Positions 26,033-34,033 of a stretch of 64,000 nt of DNA are shown piece after piece. Position 1 is the first letter of the stretch. Each line of letters begins with the position of its first letter. The stretch is from Novosphingobium clariflavum (GTDB lineage Bacteria; Pseudomonadota; Alphaproteobacteria; Sphingomonadales; Sphingomonadaceae). The translations under genes were made by a program, and so were the position numbers. The stretch lies in the NCBI RefSeq assembly GCF_026420865.1, contig NZ_JAPCWC010000012.1:1-64000 (forward strand), written 5' to 3'. Below the pieces are notes generated by a model that saw nothing but the letters and a program-made list of their open reading frames with translations, was not told the DNA's origin and ran no database searches.

Positions 26033-26950
26033 TCATGGCTGGCGGGTGCACTCCTCCCGCATCCAGTCGCGGAAGGCGGCGAAGGCCTTCGTCTTGGGGC
26101 TGCCTTGCGGGAATGCCAGCCAGTAGCTGCGTGCATCGCCGGGCGGCATCTCGGGGGACGGGGTTTCGAACGGGATCACCAGTTCGCCCGAGGCCAGTTC
26201 GGGCTCGATCAGGAAACTGGGGATCAGCGCGGCGCCGCCGCCCGCCTTGACGGCCTGTGCCAGCATCAGGAAGTGGCTGATGCTGGGCATCGTGCCGGCG
26301 TCGGGGGCGTCGAGACCGAAAGGCCGGAGCCAGCGCGACCAGGCGTCCTTGCGCTGGGACTGGACGAGCAGCGGAACGCGCAGCAGGTCCTTCGGGCGGC
26401 GGACTTCGTGTTGATCGGCCAGCGCGGGGGAGATGACCGGCACGACATGCTCGCGGAACAGCAGGTCGTGCTCGGCGTCCGGCCAGTCCGGATCGCCCAC
26501 GTGGATGGCGGCGTGGAACGGTTCGCGGGCGAAGTCGAACAGGTCGACGCGCGAGGCGATGTTGATCACCAGATCCGGGTGCTTCTGCGTCAGCCGGGGC
26601 AGGCGCGGGGCCAGCCAGCGCATACCGAAACCGGGCAGGACGGCGAGTTCGATGACATGCTCGGGCGCGGGTTCGAGGAAGCGCCCGGTGGCGCGGCGGA
26701 TCGCGGCAAGGGCGGGGGCAAGGTCGTCGAGATAGTCCTGCCCCTTGTCGTTGAGGGCGACACGGCGCCCATGGCGGTCGAACAGCGCGGTGCCCAGCCA
26801 TTGCTCGAGATTGGCGACATGACGGCTGACGGCGCTTTGCGTGAGGTTGAGGGCCGCACCTGCGCGGGAGAACGAGCCGAGCCGGGCGGACGCCTCGAAG
26901 CAGTGGAGCATCGCCATTGGCGGCAAGCGCCGCCGGTCATCGTAGTTCAT
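26033..26950 (-). CDS. LysR-family regulator, GcvA-like
   Basis: A 305-aa LysR regulator of the GcvA type. The N-terminus reads RRRLPPMAMLHCFEASARLG, then SFSRAGAALNLTQSAVSRHVANLE, and the effector domain has AIHVGDPDWP and a LIPSFLIEPEL stretch. It is divergent from the arginine catabolic operon with only about 90 bp between, so it is the likely regulator of those genes. The gap contains CTCATGAG and an AT-rich stretch but no site I can assign with confidence. Confidence 0.9.
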   Translation of the reverse strand: MNYDDRRRLPPMAMLHCFEASARLGSFSRAGAALNLTQSAVSRHVANLEQWLGTALFDRHGRRVALNDKGQDYLDDLAPALAAIRRATGRFLEPAPEHVIELAVLPGFGMRWLAPRLPRLTQKHPDLVINIASRVDLFDFAREPFHAAIHVGDPDWPDAEHDLLFREHVVPVISPALADQHEVRRPKDLLRVPLLVQSQRKDAWSRWLRPFGLDAPDAGTMPSISHFLMLAQAVKAGGGAALIPSFLIEPELASGELVIPFETPSPEMPPGDARSYWLAFPQGSPKTKAFAAFRDWMREECTRQP

Positions 26951-27039
26951 TCTAAAAACTCATGAGGACATGCGTATTATCGGTCTATTTAATGCGTTCC
27001 GGATCGGAAATCATGTGAAATATGCATGAGGAGATGCCC

Positions 27040-28248
27040 GTGACCAATTCCGTCCTGCCCGTCTACAATCCCGCACCGATGAAGCTGGAGCGCGGCCGCG
27101 GCGTCTGGTTGTTCGACGAGCAGGAGGCTGACTGGCTCGATTGCGTCGCGGGCATTGCCACCAATGCGCTGGGGCACTGCCACCCGCGTCTGGTTGCGGC
27201 GCTCACCGAGCAGGCGGGCAAGCTCTGGCACGTGTCGAATGCCCTGGCGATTCCGGGGCAAGTGGCGCTGGCGGACAAGCTGACGGCGGCCTCGTTCGCC
27301 GATTATGCGTTCTTCACCAATAGCGGCGCCGAATCGATCGAGGCCGCGATCAAGATCGCCCGCCGCTATCATGCGGTGCGCGGCGAGCCGCAGCGGATCG
27401 ACGTGATCGGGTTCGCCGGCAGCTTCCACGGGCGCACTTACGCCGGCATCAACGCGAGCGGCAGCACGGCGCTGCTCGACGGGTTCGGGCCGCGTCTGCC
27501 GGGCTACCTTCAGCTTTCGCTCGACGATCATGCGGCCTTTGCCGAAGCCGTCGCACGTCCCGGAACGGCGGCGGTCATCGTCGAGCCGGTGCAGGGCGAG
27601 GGCGGTGCGCGCGCGCTTTTGCCGGAAGAGCTGCTGCGCCTGCGCGAACTCACCCGCCGTCACGGCGTGCTGCTGATCCATGACGAAGTGCAATGCGGCA
27701 TGGGCCGCACCGGGCGCCTGTTTGCCCATCAGTGGGTCGAGGGCGCCGAGCCCGACATCATGGCGCTGGCCAAGGCGCTGGGCGGCGGCTTCCCGGTCGG
27801 CGCCTGCCTTGCCTCGGCAGAAGCGGCGCGCGGCATGGTGTTCGGTTCGCATGGCAGCACCTTCGGCGGCAATCCGCTGGCCATGGCGGTGGCCCAGGCC
27901 GCGTTCGACGAGATCGCACAGCCGCAGCTGATGGCGCACGTGGAGGCGATGTCGGCGCGCCTGCGCGAAGGGCTTGAGGGGCTGCGCCAGCGTCATCCCG
28001 GCGTGATCGAGGCCATTCGCGGCAAGGGGCTGCTGGTCGGCGTGCGGTTGGCGACACCGAACAAGGAGTTCATCGTCGCGGCGCGCGAACACCGCTTGCT
28101 GCTGGCGGGTGGCGGCGACAATTGCGTGCGCCTGCTGCCGGCACTGGTCATCACGGCCGAGGAAGTGGATGAAGTGATCCGCCGGTTCGAGGCGACCTGC
28201 CGCTCGGTCGAGGGCGCAGGCGCCGACGCGGCACTGGTGGCCGGCTGA
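27040..28248 (+). CDS. astC: succinylornithine/acetylornithine aminotransferase
   Basis: A class III PLP aminotransferase of about 402 aa. It would convert N2-succinylornithine plus 2-oxoglutarate to succinylglutamate semialdehyde and glutamate, step 3 of the AST pathway. TNSGAESIEAAIKIARRY, HGRTYA, VEPVQGEGG, IHDEVQCGMGRTG and the PLP lysine in ALAKALGGGFPVGA are all present. GAGGAG at 27028-27033 is spaced 6 nt from the GTG at 27040, which I take as the start; the ATGs at 27022 and 27034 are less well placed. The AST neighbours decide AstC over ArgD, although such enzymes often do both. It overlaps astD by 1 nt. Confidence 0.9.
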   Translation: MTNSVLPVYNPAPMKLERGRGVWLFDEQEADWLDCVAGIATNALGHCHPRLVAALTEQAGKLWHVSNALAIPGQVALADKLTAASFADYAFFTNSGAESIEAAIKIARRYHAVRGEPQRIDVIGFAGSFHGRTYAGINASGSTALLDGFGPRLPGYLQLSLDDHAAFAEAVARPGTAAVIVEPVQGEGGARALLPEELLRLRELTRRHGVLLIHDEVQCGMGRTGRLFAHQWVEGAEPDIMALAKALGGGFPVGACLASAEAARGMVFGSHGSTFGGNPLAMAVAQAAFDEIAQPQLMAHVEAMSARLREGLEGLRQRHPGVIEAIRGKGLLVGVRLATPNKEFIVAAREHRLLLAGGGDNCVRLLPALVITAEEVDEVIRRFEATCRSVEGAGADAALVAG

Positions 28249-29690
28249 TGCTTACCTCCACTTGCCCCGCCACCGGCGCGCTTGTCTGGGAAGGCCGCAG
28301 CGATGATGCCGATGCGGTAAGCCGGGCGATCGGCGCCGCGCGACGTGCGTTTGAGGACTGGTCGCAGACGGACCTCGAACAGCGCATCGCCTGTATGCGC
28401 GGTTATGCCGGCAAGCTCGAGGAAGCGGCCGGCGATCTGGCGCGGATGATCGCGCGCGAGACCGGGAAGCCCGTGTGGGAGGCGCGTCAGGAAGTCGCCT
28501 CGATGATCGGCAAGGTGGAGATCTCGATCCGCGCCCAGGCCGAGCGCGCGGGCTACCGCGAGGAGCCGCAAGGCTTCGGGCAGGCGGTGCTGCGGCACCG
28601 TCCGCATGGTGTCATGGCGGTGCTGGGGCCGTACAATTTTCCCGGCCACCTGCCCAACGGGCATATCGTTCCGGCGCTGCTGGCGGGCAATACCGCGGTG
28701 TTCAAGCCCTCGGAAGAGACCCCGGGAACCGGCGCGATGATGGCCGCGCTGCTGCAGGCATCGGGACTGCCTGAAGGCGTCCTCAGCCTGGTCCAGGGTG
28801 GGCGCGGGACGGGCGCGGCGCTGATCGCGGGCGACATCGACGGGCTGCTGTTCACCGGCTCCGCTGCGACCGGCACCCTGCTGCGCCAGGCCACCGCCGA
28901 TCGGCCACATGTGATCTTGGCGCTCGAACTCGGCGGCAACAATCCGATCGTCGCCTGGGACGGCGATGCCGGTGCGGCGGCGTCCATCGTCGCACAGTCG
29001 GCCTTCGTCACCGCCGGCCAGCGCTGCTCCTGCGCACGCAGGCTGATCGTGCCGGATGGGGCTGCGGGCGAGCGTATCGTCAAGGCGGTGGCCGCTATCG
29101 CGGCGCGGATGCGGATCGGTGCGTGGGACGCGGTGCCGGAGCCGACATTCGGTCCGCTCGTCTCGGTCGCTGCGGCCGAGCGGGCGCGCGAGGATGTGCG
29201 CGCGCTTCTGGCCCTCGGCGCGCGGGAGGTGCTGCCGCTGCGCGATCTTCACGGGCTCTCGCCCGCCTTCATGGCGCCGGTCATGCTCGACGTGACCGGG
29301 ATAGCGGTGCCGGACCGCGAGATCTTTGCGCCGGTGCTGCAGATCCGCAGGGTGGCCGATTTCGACGCCGCGATCGCGGCGGCCAACGACACTGCCTACG
29401 GCCTTTCTGCGGGGCTGGTCTCCGAGGATCCGGCGCTGTGGCGCCGCTTTGCCGCGCGAGTGCGGGCAGGCGTGGTGAACTGGAACCGCCCGACCACCGG
29501 CGCCAGCGGGGCGATGCCGTTCGGCGGCCTCGGCGCTTCTGGCAATCACCGGCCGAGCGCATACTATGCCGCTGATTACTGCGCCTACCCGGTCGCCAGT
29601 TTCGAGGCAGGGGCGGTCGTCGATGTGAGCGGCGAGATTCGCGGGCTGATGCCCGCCCGGCAGGAAAGCGGTGTGAACGAGCATGCGTGA
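28248..29690 (+). CDS. astD: succinylglutamate-semialdehyde dehydrogenase
   Basis: A 480-aa NAD-dependent aldehyde dehydrogenase, AST step 4, giving N-succinylglutamate. Motifs: GPYNFPGHLPNGHIVPALLA with the catalytic Asn, FTGSAATG for nucleotide binding, LELGGNNP with the general base Glu, and GQRCSCARR with the nucleophilic Cys. The GPYNFPGHLPNGHI form is typical of AstD. It overlaps both neighbours (1 nt with astC and 8 nt with astB), so the operon is tightly coupled. Confidence 0.95.
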   Translation: MLTSTCPATGALVWEGRSDDADAVSRAIGAARRAFEDWSQTDLEQRIACMRGYAGKLEEAAGDLARMIARETGKPVWEARQEVASMIGKVEISIRAQAERAGYREEPQGFGQAVLRHRPHGVMAVLGPYNFPGHLPNGHIVPALLAGNTAVFKPSEETPGTGAMMAALLQASGLPEGVLSLVQGGRGTGAALIAGDIDGLLFTGSAATGTLLRQATADRPHVILALELGGNNPIVAWDGDAGAAASIVAQSAFVTAGQRCSCARRLIVPDGAAGERIVKAVAAIAARMRIGAWDAVPEPTFGPLVSVAAAERAREDVRALLALGAREVLPLRDLHGLSPAFMAPVMLDVTGIAVPDREIFAPVLQIRRVADFDAAIAAANDTAYGLSAGLVSEDPALWRRFAARVRAGVVNWNRPTTGASGAMPFGGLGASGNHRPSAYYAADYCAYPVASFEAGAVVDVSGEIRGLMPARQESGVNEHA

Positions 29691-30969
29691 GATCAACTTC
29701 GACGGTCTGGTCGGGCCGAGCCACAATTACGCGGGGCTTTCGCTGGGCAACATCGCTTCGGCCACCAATGCCGGCGGGGTTTCCGCCCCGCGCATGGCGG
29801 CCTTGCAGGGCATCGCCAAGATGCGGCGGATGCTGGCGCTGGGCCTGCCCCAAGGCCTGCTGCTGCCGCATGGCCGTCCGGATGCGGACTGGCTGCGCAC
29901 GCTCGGTTTTGCAGGCGATGACGATGCCGTGTGCCGCGCCGCCTGGGCGCAGGAACCGGCGCTTCTGCGCAATGCCTTCTCGGCCTCGGCGATGTGGACC
30001 GCCAATGCCGCGACCGTTTCCCCTGCGCCCGATACCGCCGATGGTCGCTGTCATTTCACGGTCGCCAATCTCTCGACGATGCTCCACCGCAGCGTCGAGC
30101 ACACCGAGACCTTGCGCCAGCTGCGGCTGGCCTTTGCCGACGAGCGCCATTTTGCCGTCCACGCGGCCCTTCCCGCCGGCCTCGGCGACGAGGGTGCGGC
30201 CAATTTCATGCGGCTGAGTGCCCGTCACGCCAACCCCGGCCTCGAACTCCTTGTCTATGGCGAGCGTCATGCCGCCTCTCCCTTCCCCGCCCGCCAGCAC
30301 CGTGCGGCGAGCGCGGCACTCGCGCGCCGTCATGGCCTCGCCGACTTTGCCCTTGTCCGCCAAAGCGATGCCGCCATCGCTGCCGGGGCCTTCCACAACG
30401 ATGTCGTCGCGGTTGCCAACGAGCATGTCCTGTTCACTCACGAACAGGCCTTTGCCGACCGCGACGGGCTCTATCGCCGCATCCGTGAAAGCCTGCCCGG
30501 AGCGGTGATTGTCGAGGCGCCTGCGGCGCGGGTCAGCCTCGATGCGGCGGTGCGCTCCTACCTGTTCAATTCGCAGTTGGTCACCTTGCCAGATGGCGGC
30601 ATGGCGCTGGTGCTGCCGCAGGAAGCCCGCGAGACGCCAGAGGTTTGGGCCTGGCTGGAGGACGTGCGGGCCGGCGACAATCCGATCCGGCACCTGGAAG
30701 TGGTCGATGTGCGCGAATCGATGCGCAACGGCGGCGGCCCGGCCTGCTTGCGCCTGCGCGTGGCGGTGAGCGAGGAGGCCCATGCCGCGATCGACCACCG
30801 TTTCCTGCTCGACGAGGGCAAGTGCGACCGCATCGCGGAAGTGGTCGAGCGGACATGGCCCGAGCGCATCGCGCCGGACGACCTTGGCGAGCCGGACCTC
30901 TGGCAGCAGTGCCGCACCGCACGTGCCGCGCTGCTCGGTGTCCTCGGCTTTGCGGCGGGCGAACTGTGA
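29683..30969 (+). CDS. astB: N-succinylarginine dihydrolase
   Basis: A 428-aa protein that cleaves succinylarginine to succinylornithine, CO2 and two NH3, AST step 2. The N-terminus EINFDGLVGPSHNYAGLS and the LPQGLLLPHGRP segment are diagnostic of AstB, a pentein-fold enzyme; catalytic His, Glu and Cys are expected along the chain, and the sequence is full length. Release of ammonia here links the operon to the nitrogen genes that follow. Confidence 0.95.
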   Translation: MREINFDGLVGPSHNYAGLSLGNIASATNAGGVSAPRMAALQGIAKMRRMLALGLPQGLLLPHGRPDADWLRTLGFAGDDDAVCRAAWAQEPALLRNAFSASAMWTANAATVSPAPDTADGRCHFTVANLSTMLHRSVEHTETLRQLRLAFADERHFAVHAALPAGLGDEGAANFMRLSARHANPGLELLVYGERHAASPFPARQHRAASAALARRHGLADFALVRQSDAAIAAGAFHNDVVAVANEHVLFTHEQAFADRDGLYRRIRESLPGAVIVEAPAARVSLDAAVRSYLFNSQLVTLPDGGMALVLPQEARETPEVWAWLEDVRAGDNPIRHLEVVDVRESMRNGGGPACLRLRVAVSEEAHAAIDHRFLLDEGKCDRIAEVVERTWPERIAPDDLGEPDLWQQCRTARAALLGVLGFAAGEL

Positions 30970-31904
30970 GCGCATTGCCTGCAGGGCGGCCCTTTGTCCG
31001 TCCCGTGCGCGAAGACGATCTCGATTCCCTGCTGGACCTCGCGGGCCTGACCGGCGGCGGCATGACCAACCTGCCGCCCGACCGCGCGACGCTAGCCGAG
31101 AAGATCGCCCGCAGCGAGGCGGCGCTCCGCGCGCAGATCACTGCGCCGCAGGATGAATTCTACCTGCTGGTGCTGGAATCCGCGCAAGGGCAGGTCGTGG
31201 GCACGGCCAGCCTGTTCTCGCGGCTGGGCGCGAAGTGGCCATTCTACAGTTACAAGGTCAGCCGTGTCACCCACGTCTCGCGCGATCTGGAGCGCACGTT
31301 CTCGACCCGCATCCTTCACCTCGTCAACGACTTCGACGGGGCATCGGAAGTGGGCGGGCTGTTCCTTCATCCCGAGGCGCGCTCGGGCGGGCTGGGCGCG
31401 CTGCTGGCGCGCAGCCGCTACATGTTCATCGCCCAGCACCGCCAGCGCTTCGGCGAGGTGGTGATCGCGGACTTGCGCGGTTGGGTGGAGAACGGCACCA
31501 GCCCGTTCTGGGACGCGGTGGCCGGGCCCTTCTTTGGCAGCGGCTTCCTCGAGGCGGACCTCCACAATGCGGTCCACGGCAACCAGTTCATCGCCGACCT
31601 GATGCCGCGTTATCCGATCTATACCAGCATGTTGCCCGAAGCTGCGCGTAGCGCCATCGGCAGGCCGCACGAAAGCTCGGTGCCCGCGCTGCGGATGCTT
31701 CAGGCTGAGGGCTTCGCGCATGAGGGGTACTGCGACATCTTTGATGCCGGGCCGACCGTTCAGGCCCGTACCGACCGAATCCGCACCTTCAGCCTGTGCC
31801 GCCCGGTCGCGGCCGCGCTGCCGACCTTGCGTACCGACGAGCCGCGGGCGCTGCTGGCGCAAGGGCAGGGCGCGGGCTTCCGGGTCTGGCAAGAGGCCGA
31901 TTGA
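30966..31904 (+). CDS. astA: arginine N-succinyltransferase
   Basis: AST step 1, transferring succinyl from succinyl-CoA to arginine. 312 aa; the GTG start at 30966 overlaps the astB stop (GTGA) and places RPFVRPVREDDLDSLLDLA at the N-terminus as in AstA. Further family blocks are GGGMTNLP, SEVGGLFLHPEARSGGLG with the acyl-CoA-binding loop, and NAVHGNQFIADLMPRYPIY. It is slightly shorter than the usual 335-345 aa. No astE follows; the next gene is nasT after 126 bp. Confidence 0.93.
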   Translation: MSALPAGRPFVRPVREDDLDSLLDLAGLTGGGMTNLPPDRATLAEKIARSEAALRAQITAPQDEFYLLVLESAQGQVVGTASLFSRLGAKWPFYSYKVSRVTHVSRDLERTFSTRILHLVNDFDGASEVGGLFLHPEARSGGLGALLARSRYMFIAQHRQRFGEVVIADLRGWVENGTSPFWDAVAGPFFGSGFLEADLHNAVHGNQFIADLMPRYPIYTSMLPEAARSAIGRPHESSVPALRMLQAEGFAHEGYCDIFDAGPTVQARTDRIRTFSLCRPVAAALPTLRTDEPRALLAQGQGAGFRVWQEAD

Positions 31905-32030
31905 CCTGTCGAGGGGCCGTCCCGGACGCTGCACTGCACAAGCGGCGTTGACGCGGTGGTCATGCTGGGCAATGTGCGACAGGGGCTGCCGGTCGAGCGG
32001 CCGGTCGGCCAGACGGCCCAGCGGGGTGAA

Positions 32031-32612
32031 ATGAGAATCGTCATCATCGACGACAGCGGCTTGCGCGCGACGGTGCTCGAAGAGGGCCTGCGCGAGGCGG
32101 GCTACGACGATATCCATATCGTCCCGCCGCGCGGCGCTTTCGTGGCGCGGCTGGAGCGCATGGCCCCCGATGTCGTGCTGATGGACCTCGGCAGTCCGAG
32201 CCGCGACACCCTTGAGGAAATGCTCACCGTCAGCCGCGCGCTGGCACGGCCCATCGCGATGTTCGTCGACCAGTCCGACGAAGCGATGATCGGCGCCGCC
32301 ATCGATGCCGGGGTTTCTGCCTATGTCGTCGACGGGCTGCGCAAGGAGCGGGTCAAGCCGGTGCTGGAACTGGCGGTGCGCCGGTTCAACACGTTCTCGC
32401 GCATGCAGAGCGAGCTGGAGGAAGCGCGCACCGCGCTCGCCGATCGCAAGGTGGTGGACCGGGCCAAGTCGATCCTGATGAACCAGCGCGGGCTGTCGGA
32501 GCAGGATGCCTACAACCTCTTGCGCACCAGCGCGATGAACCAGGGCAAGAAGATCGTAGACGTGGCGCAGGCGCTGATTACCGCCAGCGACCTCCTGGGA
32601 GGCGGATTATGA
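32031..32612 (+). CDS. nasT: ANTAR-domain antiterminator NasT
   Basis: A 193-aa response-regulator-like RNA-binding protein. The receiver-like domain begins RIVIIDDSGLRATVLEEGL (residues 2-20), and the C-terminal ANTAR domain (about 125-190) has DRAKSILMNQRGLSEQDAYNLLRTSA. In NasS/NasT systems free NasT binds leader RNA and prevents termination of nitrate genes, while nitrate-free NasS sequesters it. Two matching leader RNAs lie downstream in this window (33914-34007 and 36667-36766). The start at 32031 is chosen at the conserved MRI; an earlier in-frame ATG at 31956 is less likely. It overlaps nasS by ATGA. Confidence 0.94.
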   Translation: MRIVIIDDSGLRATVLEEGLREAGYDDIHIVPPRGAFVARLERMAPDVVLMDLGSPSRDTLEEMLTVSRALARPIAMFVDQSDEAMIGAAIDAGVSAYVVDGLRKERVKPVLELAVRRFNTFSRMQSELEEARTALADRKVVDRAKSILMNQRGLSEQDAYNLLRTSAMNQGKKIVDVAQALITASDLLGGGL

Positions 32613-33823
32613 CAACAAGCCTGCGTATCGCCTTCCTGCCGCTCAACGATGTGGCAGTGCTGGCGGCCGCCCGTGAACGCGGTTTCGCCGAAGACGAAGG
32701 AATCGCGCTCGATCTCGTGCGTACGACGAGCTGGGCGACCTTGCGCGACCGGCTGGTCTACGGGCAGGTTCAGGCCGCGCACATGCTGGCGCCGCTGGCG
32801 GTGGCGGTGACGCTGGGCCTCAGCCAGCAACCGGCGGCGCTGGCCGCGCCCTTCAAGCTCGGCGTCAACGGCAACATGCTGGTTATGGCCCGCGATTTCG
32901 CCGCCGCGCTCGATCCCGATCCGGCCCGGCGCCTGGCCGATCCGCTGGGCACCGCGCACGATTTTGCCGCGGCCATCGGCCTCTGGCGGCGCAAGCCGGT
33001 GATCGGCGTCGTCCATCGTTTTTCCAGCCACGCCCTCATGCTGCGCTACTGGCTGGCGAGCGCGGGCATCGACCCCGACCGCGACGTGGTGCTGCGGGTG
33101 CTGCCGCCCTCGCTGACGGTCGAGGCGATCCATGCCGGGGAGATCGACGGGTTCATTGCCGGCGAACCGTGGGGCGGGGCGGCGATCGCCTCGGGGCGGG
33201 CCGAGGCCGTCGCCATCGGCGAGCGGATCTGGCAGCGCGGGGTCGAGAAGGTGCTGGCCTTCCGCGAGCCCTGGCTTGAGGAAAACCCCGATACGGTCGA
33301 CCGCCTGCTGCGCGCGCTGGCGCGGGCGGCGGCCTGGTGCGACGAGCCGGACAACCGCGAGGTGCTGGCCGACATCCTGTCGCACGCCGACTATGTGGAC
33401 CAGCCGGCGGACCTGATCCTGGGCGCGCTGGGCGGGCGGATCGTACCGCGCGCCGGGGATGCGCCGCTCGATTGCCCCAATTTCGTGCTGTTCTCGCGCG
33501 AGGCGACGCCGTTCCCCTGGCGCAGCCAGGCGCTGTGGATCTACTCGCAGCTGCTGCGCTGGGGCATGGTCGAGGCCTCGCCGCAAGCCGCCGCGCAGGC
33601 CGCTGCGGTGTTTCGTCCCGACGTGTTCCGCCGGGCGCTGGCCGGCAGCGACGTGCCGATGCCCGGCGCCAGCATGAAACTGGAAGGCGCGCTGGAAAGC
33701 CCGCTGGCGGTCGGCTCGCGCAAGGGCGACCTCACCCTGGGGCCGGACCGTTTCTTCGACGGGCGTGTCTTCGATCCCGAGCGGATCGAGGACTATCTGA
33801 CGGGCTTTTCGCAGTTGCGCTGA
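32609..33823 (+). CDS. nasS: cytoplasmic nitrate sensor NasS
   Basis: A 404-aa NrtA-like solute-binding protein. LRIAFLPLNDVAVLAAARERGF is at the N-terminus, with AHMLAPLAVAVTLG and GFIAGEPWGGAAI as in nitrate-binding NrtA/NasS. There is no signal peptide or lipobox, and no ABC permease or ATPase gene follows, so it is the cytoplasmic sensor rather than a transport component. It is expected to release NasT when nitrate or nitrite binds. Translationally coupled to nasT. Confidence 0.93.
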   Translation: MTTSLRIAFLPLNDVAVLAAARERGFAEDEGIALDLVRTTSWATLRDRLVYGQVQAAHMLAPLAVAVTLGLSQQPAALAAPFKLGVNGNMLVMARDFAAALDPDPARRLADPLGTAHDFAAAIGLWRRKPVIGVVHRFSSHALMLRYWLASAGIDPDRDVVLRVLPPSLTVEAIHAGEIDGFIAGEPWGGAAIASGRAEAVAIGERIWQRGVEKVLAFREPWLEENPDTVDRLLRALARAAAWCDEPDNREVLADILSHADYVDQPADLILGALGGRIVPRAGDAPLDCPNFVLFSREATPFPWRSQALWIYSQLLRWGMVEASPQAAAQAAAVFRPDVFRRALAGSDVPMPGASMKLEGALESPLAVGSRKGDLTLGPDRFFDGRVFDPERIEDYLTGFSQLR

Positions 33824-33837
33824 AAAGATTGCGAATT

Positions 33838-34013
33838 TTGTGCCTTGCAACATCGGGCGAATCACGGAATTATATGAACACCGTGCGATGAAGCACGACC
33901 ATACCGGATAGGCCGTTCCAAGGGCGGGACGCCATCCTCACCGATATTCGCAGCAAAGCCGCTGACCGGGCTCACCGCAAGGGTGACGTCCGGCCTGCGG
34001 CTTTTTTCGTGTC
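33838..34013 (+). promoter_or_regulatory. ANTAR-type antitermination leader of the nitrate transporter operon
   Basis: The 210-bp gap between nasS and the transporter gene holds a two-hairpin ANTAR target. Hairpin P1 has stem 33914-33919/33926-33931 and hexaloop AAGGGC. Hairpin P2 has stem CAGC/GCTG at 33951-33954/33961-33964 and hexaloop AAAGCC. Both loops have A at position 1 and G at position 4, the ANTAR recognition rule. The P2 loop and its 3' arm use the same bases as the 5' arm of the terminator (33955-33962), so P2 and the terminator cannot both form. NasT binding to P1-P2 should allow read-through. Confidence 0.8.
33955..34007 (+). terminator. leader intrinsic terminator (NasT-controlled)
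   Basis: The long stem AAAGCCGC (33955-33962) pairs with GCGGCTTT (33997-34004), with inner CCGG/CCGG and TCACC/GGTGA pairing and a T-run at 34002-34007. It lies 27 bp before the transporter start. Confidence 0.88.
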
Positions 34014-34033
34014 CGTTTTATGGGGGACGTTCG

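Noticed and set aside
25443..26801. A 452-codon minus-strand frame across the RND remnant and the LysR gene
   Set aside because: It is out of frame with both recognisable proteins and is Arg/Pro-rich; the LysR and RND frames are the real ones.
26951..27021. An operator of the TTAACGCGTTAA type (TTTAATGCGTTCC) before astC
   Set aside because: The right half does not match and no dyad symmetry remains.
32609..33823. NasS as the substrate-binding protein of a nitrate ABC transporter
   Set aside because: No signal peptide or lipobox and no permease or ATPase genes nearby; it is coupled to nasT.
33824..33882. A sigma-54 promoter before the nitrate transporter leader (and the same at 36610-36640)
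   Set aside because: TTGCA boxes are present but there is no GG dinucleotide at the -24 position with the required spacing in either place.
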